Origin: Candidatus Neomicrothrix sp. UBA814
GTDB taxonomy: Bacteria > Actinomycetota > Acidimicrobiia > Acidimicrobiales > Poriferisodalaceae
Direction of reading: 5' to 3'
Assembly: GCA_002296525.1 (NCBI GenBank)
Contig: DBIA01000029.1
Location: 1-64,000, forward strand
DNA length: 64,000 bases
Part shown: piece after piece, positions 59,043 through 64,000 of the stretch
How the letters are laid out: the number at the start of each line of letters is the position of its first letter
How positions within the stretch are numbered: the first letter of the stretch is position 1
Program-made: the position numbers and the translations under genes
Notes under the pieces: model-generated
What the model saw: the letters and a program-made list of their open reading frames with translations, nothing else
The model's database searches: none
What the model was told of the DNA's origin: nothing

Positions 59043-60770
59043 ATGCACGACATCGTTATTAGATCCGGCAAGGTAGTGGACGGCACCGGAAAAGCTATTC
59101 AACAAATGGACATCGCCATCGACAATGGGTTGATCACAGCAGTTGGCAACGACATAGGTGAAGGTCGAACCGAAATTGATGCGTCCAATCATTTAGTCAC
59201 CCCAGGCTTCGTTGATGTCCACACCCATTACGACGGACAAGCAACTTGGGACCCAGAAATGAGCCCCTCGTCCTATCACGGTGTAACGACGACCGTTTTC
59301 GGCAATTGTGGAGTTGGCTTCGCCCCCGCTCAACCAGATAGCCACGACTGGCTGATCCAACTCATGGAAGGGGTCGAAGATATCCCTGGAGCAGCCCTAG
59401 CTGAAGGCATCGAATGGAACTGGGAAACCTTTCCGGAATATCTTGACGCACTTGAGAAAATGCCAAGAGTGATGGACATCGCGACACAAGTGCCTCACGG
59501 TTCGGTACGTGCATATGTCATGGGGGAGCGCGGCGCACGCAACGAAGACCCCACAGCGGATGACTTAATAGCGATGGCTCAAATCGTGCAAGAGGGAATC
59601 GAAGCCGGAGCTTTGGGCTTCACCTCCTCTCGAACCATGCTCCACCGAGCCCTCGACGGAGAACCTGTCCCGGGAACTTTTGCCGGCGCAGAAGAACTCA
59701 TTGCAATGGGTAAAGCAGTCGCTGACGCGGGCGGCGGCGTTGTAGAAGTCGCATCCGATATTGGCCTTGGCGGCCTTGAAGGTAATTTCGGTTCCGATAT
59801 CGACTGGATGCGAGCATTAGCCAACGATTACGGATTAACCGTCACCTACGCGTTGAACCAAGCTGACCGCCACCCGCAACAATGGCGCGAACTTCTTGAA
59901 CTCTCTTCAGCACCGATCGATGGTGACGGCAAAGTAATTGCACAGGTAGCAGGTCGACCAGCGGGGTTGTTGTTTGGCCTTGAAACATCACTCCACCCAT
60001 TCAAAATGCACCCCACATACATGGCATTGGCAGAGAAATGCACTCATTCGGAACTCATGGAAGAACTTTCCAAACCAGCGGTGAAAGAACAAATTCTAAG
60101 TGAAACCACCGGCTACACCGGACGCTTCAATTACGACGTCGCTCACGCCTTTCACAAGATGTACCCATTACTCGACAACCCCGATTATGAACCTAAACCC
60201 GAAGACTCAGTAGAAGCTCGGGCCAAAAAAGAAAATCGCGACCCCTACGAATACGCCTACGACGTCCTCCTAGCGAAAAACGGAAAAGGCTTGATCTTCT
60301 TCCCGCTTGCCGACTTCGCAGAGCACACTCTTGATCCGACCTATGAACGCCTAAACCATCACGGCGCTTTCTGGAGCCTTTCCGACGGTGGAGCGCATTG
60401 CCGCTTGATATGTGACGCTTCAACCTCCACCTTCATGCTGAGTCACTGGACCCGAGACCGAACCAACGGTCCCAAAATGAAAGTTGAAGAAGCAGTCAAG
60501 TTGATGACTCATGACACAGCCGAAATCTACGGCTTGCTCGGCGATCGAGGCACCATTGAAGTTGGCAAACGTGCCGATATAAACGTCATCGACTACGAGA
60601 ATTTATCGATCTCGGCACCCGAGATGGTGTACGACCTTCCCACTGGAGCGCCTCGCCTCTTACAAGAAGCAAGTGGCTACAAAGCGACCCTAGTTGCCGG
60701 CGAAATCGTCCGAGAAAATGACGAATTCACCGGAGCCCGCCCAGGTCGCCTAATCCGTGGACGTCGATAA
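59043..60770 (+). CDS. N-acyl-D-amino acid deacylase-like amidohydrolase
   Basis: 575 residues. Amidohydrolase family 3: VDGTGKAIQQMDIAIDNG and PGFVDVHTHYDGQATWDP (HxH ligands), GNCGVGFAPA, GALGFTSSRTMLH and a late SDGGAHCRLICDAST containing the catalytic Asp. The C-terminal GTIEVGKRADINVID is the usual beta-sandwich return. Family members hydrolyse N-acyl-D-amino acids, dihydropyrimidines or related amides. ATG start. Followed after 8 bp by an LLM flavoenzyme, so probably one operon. Confidence 0.83.
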   Translation: MHDIVIRSGKVVDGTGKAIQQMDIAIDNGLITAVGNDIGEGRTEIDASNHLVTPGFVDVHTHYDGQATWDPEMSPSSYHGVTTTVFGNCGVGFAPAQPDSHDWLIQLMEGVEDIPGAALAEGIEWNWETFPEYLDALEKMPRVMDIATQVPHGSVRAYVMGERGARNEDPTADDLIAMAQIVQEGIEAGALGFTSSRTMLHRALDGEPVPGTFAGAEELIAMGKAVADAGGGVVEVASDIGLGGLEGNFGSDIDWMRALANDYGLTVTYALNQADRHPQQWRELLELSSAPIDGDGKVIAQVAGRPAGLLFGLETSLHPFKMHPTYMALAEKCTHSELMEELSKPAVKEQILSETTGYTGRFNYDVAHAFHKMYPLLDNPDYEPKPEDSVEARAKKENRDPYEYAYDVLLAKNGKGLIFFPLADFAEHTLDPTYERLNHHGAFWSLSDGGAHCRLICDASTSTFMLSHWTRDRTNGPKMKVEEAVKLMTHDTAEIYGLLGDRGTIEVGKRADINVIDYENLSISAPEMVYDLPTGAPRLLQEASGYKATLVAGEIVRENDEFTGARPGRLIRGRR

Positions 60771-60778
60771 CTCTTATT

Positions 60779-61798
60779 GTGTTGAACTGCTGGGCACCGA
60801 TCGGCCGAGGCGATGCCTCCACAATTGCGTCTCGCAGCCAAGAATTAGAACAACGCGGATATACAGGAGTTATCGGTAACCAAGTTTACGGACCACCATG
60901 GGCCAGCTTGGCAGTAGCAGCGACATCCACTAGCTCCTTGAAGTTAGAAACAGGAATCGCGATGGCATTTGTACGTTCCCCGTTCGAAACTGCTTGCGCT
61001 GCTCTTGAACTTGACCAGATCAGTAACGGACGTTTCTCACTTGGTTTGGGTACCGCGCCCCAAACATGGACTGAAAATTTTTTTGATGAGGACTTCCAAC
61101 CACCAATTGGGCGAATGCGCGAAATTATCGAAATTCTTCGGATGATCTTTGACGCCGCCGCGAATAACGCTTCGTCGCTTCCGGACTACCACGGGAAGTA
61201 TTACCAACTCTCATTTGGAGCTCTACACCCAAATTTCGGAGACGACGTCAGAAGAGTTCCCATATGGGTTGCTTCGCTTCGCGAAAAGCTATGTGAATTA
61301 GCAGGCGAATGCGCTGATGGCTTCATAGGTCACTCCATTTGGTCACAATGGTGGCTCGAGGAACGAGCGCTACCAGCACTTCACAAAGGAGCATCTCGCG
61401 CTGGACGCGACCTCGCCGATATAGAAGTGCAGCTCTGGTTAACGGCCTCAATTGACTCAGACCCAGCCGTTGCCGCGAGACGAGCGCGAGGCAACGTCGC
61501 TTTTTATGCTTCGATTCCCAGCTACCGTTCTTATTTCGAGGCCCACGGGTTCGGAGAACTATTCGACACACTTGTAGAAGCAAGACGATCACTACCCCTA
61601 GAGAACTGCCTGGACTTGGTGCCTTTGGAAGCAGCGCGAACGTTCGCAGTCTGCGGAACTGCAGACGAAGTAGGGGAACAGATCCACAGCGTTGCCCAAC
61701 ACGCAACCTCTATCTGCGTGAAACCACCAATATGGGCTATCGAACCCTCAGAAGCCCAACACCAAGCCACACTTATCGAACAACTACTGTTCGGCTAG
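60779..61798 (+). CDS. LLM-class (F420-type) flavin-dependent oxidoreductase
   Basis: 339 residues, GTG start. Family features: ELEQRGYTGVIGNQVYG, ISNGRFSLGLGTAPQTW and PIWVASLREKLCELAGECADGF (cofactor phosphate region). It continues the operon with the D-aminoacylase-like gene. A third member of this superfamily in the window; the substrate is not predictable from sequence. Confidence 0.83.
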   Translation: MLNCWAPIGRGDASTIASRSQELEQRGYTGVIGNQVYGPPWASLAVAATSTSSLKLETGIAMAFVRSPFETACAALELDQISNGRFSLGLGTAPQTWTENFFDEDFQPPIGRMREIIEILRMIFDAAANNASSLPDYHGKYYQLSFGALHPNFGDDVRRVPIWVASLREKLCELAGECADGFIGHSIWSQWWLEERALPALHKGASRAGRDLADIEVQLWLTASIDSDPAVAARRARGNVAFYASIPSYRSYFEAHGFGELFDTLVEARRSLPLENCLDLVPLEAARTFAVCGTADEVGEQIHSVAQHATSICVKPPIWAIEPSEAQHQATLIEQLLFG

Positions 61799-61807
61799 AT
61801 AGGGCAG

Positions 61808-62224
61808 CTACGTCGGTTCGTTCGTGAGTTGTTCCAATAGGCCGCCGCTGTCGCTAACTATGTGACCTTCAACGACCTTGCCGTCCTCAATGGAGAAAAT
61901 CGCCACCGCGTGACGCTCTACTTCGTTACCCGAAGCCGTCACCCCCATAAATGTCCCAGTATGAGTTCCTCTCAAGATGTATCTGACTGCTACAGAGTCT
62001 CCGTCGCTGACCATCTGCTGAATCTCGAATCGAGCATTACTAAGCGCAGAGTGATACGCCTTTAAGGACTCAATGTGCTCAGCTAGAGAATGAGCCGAAG
62101 GGCCACCGTAACCATGCCGCACATAGTCCTGGGTAAATGAGGCTTCCACGACAGATAGATCTTGTTTGTTGAACCCATCTTCCATTATGTGGCGTACGAG
62201 TTCCTTAGCTTCGGCTCCGGTCAA
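61808..62224 (-). CDS. SnoaL-like polyketide cyclase / ester cyclase family protein
   Basis: 138 residues, one cone-shaped alpha+beta barrel: FNKQDLSVVEASFTQDYVRHG, GPSAHSLAEHIESLKAYHSA, SVAVRYILRGTHTGTFMGV and AIFSIEDGKVVEGHIVSD are typical. Such proteins are cyclases, isomerases, hydrolases or simple binding proteins. Convergent with the LLM gene (9-bp gap). Confidence 0.8.
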   Translation of the reverse strand: MTGAEAKELVRHIMEDGFNKQDLSVVEASFTQDYVRHGYGGPSAHSLAEHIESLKAYHSALSNARFEIQQMVSDGDSVAVRYILRGTHTGTFMGVTASGNEVERHAVAIFSIEDGKVVEGHIVSDSGGLLEQLTNEPT

Positions 62225-62282
62225 TGTTCCCCCTCGTTTGATTCGCTAACGATAGTTGTCCTAACCAGCCAGGTAATAGAGA

Positions 62283-62921
62283 TCACTTTTTGTAGCCCCA
62301 TACGGCATAAAGAGGATCACCTGGGCTGGAACTGTCCGTCCGTAGCTCAGCGTGAAGATCGGCCCAGCCGCCAGACCGCCGAAAATACTCACCCACAACA
62401 GCTACATGACCCTGATCATCCATTTGTCCCCAACCTTGTATTGCTTTTGTAGGGAAACATCGATTGGAAAAAGTGTTTACAAATACGCCGCCACTCTTGA
62501 GGCACCTATGCACCTCGTCAAACACCTCCAAAGGCCGAACCAAATAATCCACTGAGACGCAGCACACGACACTGTCAAAACAATCATCACCAAAAGGAAG
62601 CTGCTGATCTTCGTTCAGGTCCTGCTGCACCCAAGAAGACATCTGTATGTTGCTTTTGAGTTCAGTCGTGTTCATACCCAACACGGTCAAGTCCTGCGGT
62701 GGGTCCAGGAAATGGCTAATCCAAGAGCCCATCAAATCTAAAACCTTGCCTCCGATTTTGAGATCGCGGTACAACTCACCTACAGCGGCAATTGCTCTTT
62801 CATCAATATGTGCGACCAACCTCGGTTCCAGATAAAACTCACGGTCTGGAGATTGGTCGACTCGGTCGAAAAATCCTGCGGGAAACCCCGCGTACCGGTC
62901 CTCTCCCGAATCGAAAGTCAT
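62283..62921 (-). CDS. SAM-dependent methyltransferase, type 11-like
   Basis: 212 residues from ATG at 62919-62921; the reading frame continues upstream but overlaps the VOC gene without family support. Motif I is weak (GGKVLDLMGSWISHF, with DLMGSW instead of D-x-G-x-G), the post-I acid lies in LTVLGMNTTELKSN and motif IV is FDSVVCCVSVDYLVRPLEVF. A methyltransferase fold is likely; catalytic activity is less certain. Acceptor unknown. Confidence 0.7.
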   Translation of the reverse strand: MTFDSGEDRYAGFPAGFFDRVDQSPDREFYLEPRLVAHIDERAIAAVGELYRDLKIGGKVLDLMGSWISHFLDPPQDLTVLGMNTTELKSNIQMSSWVQQDLNEDQQLPFGDDCFDSVVCCVSVDYLVRPLEVFDEVHRCLKSGGVFVNTFSNRCFPTKAIQGWGQMDDQGHVAVVGEYFRRSGGWADLHAELRTDSSSPGDPLYAVWGYKK

Positions 62922-62937
62922 CCTTCCCCGCCGTCCT

Positions 62938-63315
62938 TCAGTCCCTAATTCTCTTGGCAAAGCTGAGGTCGTGTCCCGACGGGTCGGAGATAGGGAAAAA
63001 CCTTTCACCCCAGGGGGCGTCTTTTGGTTCGGCGGTGGGAGAAAGCCCTGCAGCGATTGCGCGTTTATAGAACTCGTCTACATCGTCGACATGAAAGATA
63101 ACTCGCCCCCACCAGCGCGGAGATATCTCCTCTTCGCCAACTAACCATAGGTTTACAAAGCAAGACCCGGATTCCAAAGTAACGAAGGCGCTGGAAGAGT
63201 CACCAAATGTTTCAACGAAGCCAAGTGCTCGGTAGAAACCGACCGACTCCGCCATGTTTGCGGTGGCAAAAGTTATGGCGTCGATCCGTTGAACGTGACC
63301 TTCCGGTTGTTGCAC
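62938..63315 (-). CDS. VOC-family (glyoxalase/dioxygenase-like) protein
   Basis: 125 residues, GTG start. Paired beta-alpha-beta modules: ITFATANMAESVGFYRALGF and VIFHVDDVDEFYKRAIAAGL, ending with FPISDPSGHDLSFAKRI. Metal ligands are plausible (His in VIFHVDDV, Asp in ISDPSGHD) but not certain. Could be a lyase, dioxygenase or resistance-type binding protein. 16 bp upstream of the methyltransferase gene, same strand. Confidence 0.8.
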   Translation of the reverse strand: MQQPEGHVQRIDAITFATANMAESVGFYRALGFVETFGDSSSAFVTLESGSCFVNLWLVGEEEISPRWWGRVIFHVDDVDEFYKRAIAAGLSPTAEPKDAPWGERFFPISDPSGHDLSFAKRIRD

Positions 63316-63460
63316 GGGAAGCCTTTCTTCGTCGTCTGTGAAGCTGAGAATAGAGCAGTAATTGAGACTTGCAGCAAACCAGAACGGATATACAAGTCAA
63401 CCCCATGTCACTAAGACGTTTGAGGGTGGTCTAACGTCACTCTTTGGAAGAGGGGAAAGT

Positions 63461-63817
63461 ATGAATTTCACGGATTTCAACGCAATGGTGGAAAGCAACG
63501 CAGCGTCACTTCGATCTAGCTGGCGAAATTATTCGCTGAGTTCTAGTGCGCTGATAGCTGTAATTGTCTTTGGTGGAGACCATCTTGATGGAAAACGTCC
63601 GATGATGGTGTTCGCCATCCTTGGTGTCAATCTTCTTTTGCTTCTGAGCAGCGACAGTCAAATGGCGCAATTCCAAGCTTTGAGAAAAGATATGCCCGCC
63701 GAACTAGCTGACTCGACTACAGGTAAAGAGTGGCTTAAAGCTCCGTTAGGAATCTTTAGAGCAATAACAGCAGTTATGACCGCGGCTATCACTGTCACCA
63801 TGTTGATGGCGCTGTAG
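63461..63817 (+). CDS. Small membrane protein of unknown function
   Basis: 118 residues from ATG at 63461, which has AGAGGGG upstream; an earlier start at 63362 has no such site. Three hydrophobic segments: SALIAVIVFGG, MMVFAILGVNLLLLL and the C-terminal AITAVMTAAITVTMLMAL. Looks like a small inner-membrane protein conserved only in structure. No family recognised. Confidence 0.55.
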   Translation: MNFTDFNAMVESNAASLRSSWRNYSLSSSALIAVIVFGGDHLDGKRPMMVFAILGVNLLLLLSSDSQMAQFQALRKDMPAELADSTTGKEWLKAPLGIFRAITAVMTAAITVTMLMAL

Positions 63818-63941
63818 CTCTGAAATTGATGAGCAAGGATTTGGCCCCAAGTACCGGTGTTCAAAGCTATTCAGTGACAAGAGGTCAAAGTTTGTCTGAC
63901 TTGCTGGCTTAAGGTTTCTCAACTGATTCTGGAGGTTTGAA

Positions 63942-64000
63942 ATGAAAGTTTTAAATTATTACGTTGAATCTTGGCGACGTTTTGGAGATTTTCGGGGCCG
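63942..64000 (+). CDS. Start of a probable DUF805 membrane protein (truncated by window)
   Basis: ATG at 63942 with a strong GGAGG six bases upstream, open to the edge (19 codons): MKVLNYYVESWRRFGDFRG. The pattern SWRRFGDFRG resembles the N-terminus of DUF805 proteins (helix followed by Y-x-x-F-x-GR). Only the start is visible, so the family call is tentative. Confidence 0.5.
   Translation, partial: MKVLNYYVESWRRFGDFRG

Overview
This looks like the replication-origin region of an actinobacterial chromosome, plus about 45 kb of catabolic genes to its right. Evidence for an actinobacterium: the gene order parA / rsmG / jag / yidC / yidD / rnpA / rpmH // dnaA / dnaN / recF / DUF721 / gyrB / gyrA / DUF3566 / tRNA-Ile, an actinobacterial-type DnaA box (TTGTCCACA) between dnaA and dnaN, two parS-type palindromes beside parA, many GTG and TTG starts, and three LLM-class (probably F420-dependent) flavin enzymes. 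Base composition is moderate by eye rather than the high GC of Streptomyces or Mycobacterium. With the sulfatases and nucleoside/purine genes this suggests an aquatic, perhaps marine, member of class Acidimicrobiia. That placement is inference.

Layout. 1-3720: leftward operon rpmH-rnpA-yidD-yidC-(Jag N-terminal protein)-jag-rsmG-parA, with two parS sites at the rsmG/parA junction. 3721-13709: rightward dnaA, oriC, dnaN, recF, DUF721, gyrB, gyrA, DUF3566 membrane protein. 13755-19102: tRNA-Ile(GAT), a 45-residue ORF, an NAD-binding protein, lgt, a CgeB-like glycosyltransferase, a PLP ammonia-lyase, an LLM flavoenzyme and tRNA-Ala(TGC). 19317-23222: an HNH nuclease, amt with GlnR-like operator boxes, a GH51 arabinofuranosidase.

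23244-43663 is the most coherent accessory region and reads as a purine/ureide acquisition and breakdown island. It has a BMP-type (nucleoside-like) ABC importer, an LLM flavoenzyme, an M20-type ureido hydrolase, a D-carbamoylase-like nitrilase, two separate molybdenum hydroxylases of the xanthine dehydrogenase family with different domain fusions, a shortened SsnA-like amidohydrolase, an alpha/beta hydrolase, two fold-II PLP enzymes and an 8-oxoguanine deaminase-like enzyme. The expected flow is uptake, deamination or hydroxylation to urate, then ureide hydrolysis releasing ammonium. Urate oxidase, allantoinase and hydantoinase are not in the window.

43728-47743: an alkylsulfatase-like metallo-beta-lactamase-fold protein with an altered metal motif, translationally coupled to a formylglycine sulfatase. 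47751-51296: a serine-hydrolase lipoprotein, an APH-type kinase and an AGXT2L-like phospho-lyase, suggesting a phosphorylate-then-eliminate route for an amino alcohol. 51373-54951: a single-chain CydDC-like ABC exporter. 55002-62224: hydrolases, a nitroreductase, an HpaB-like flavoprotein, a phytanoyl-CoA dioxygenase-like protein, a D-aminoacylase-like amidohydrolase, another LLM enzyme and a SnoaL-like protein. 62283-64000: methyltransferase, VOC protein, a small membrane protein and the start of a probable DUF805 gene. I saw no insertion sequences, CRISPR arrays or rRNA genes.
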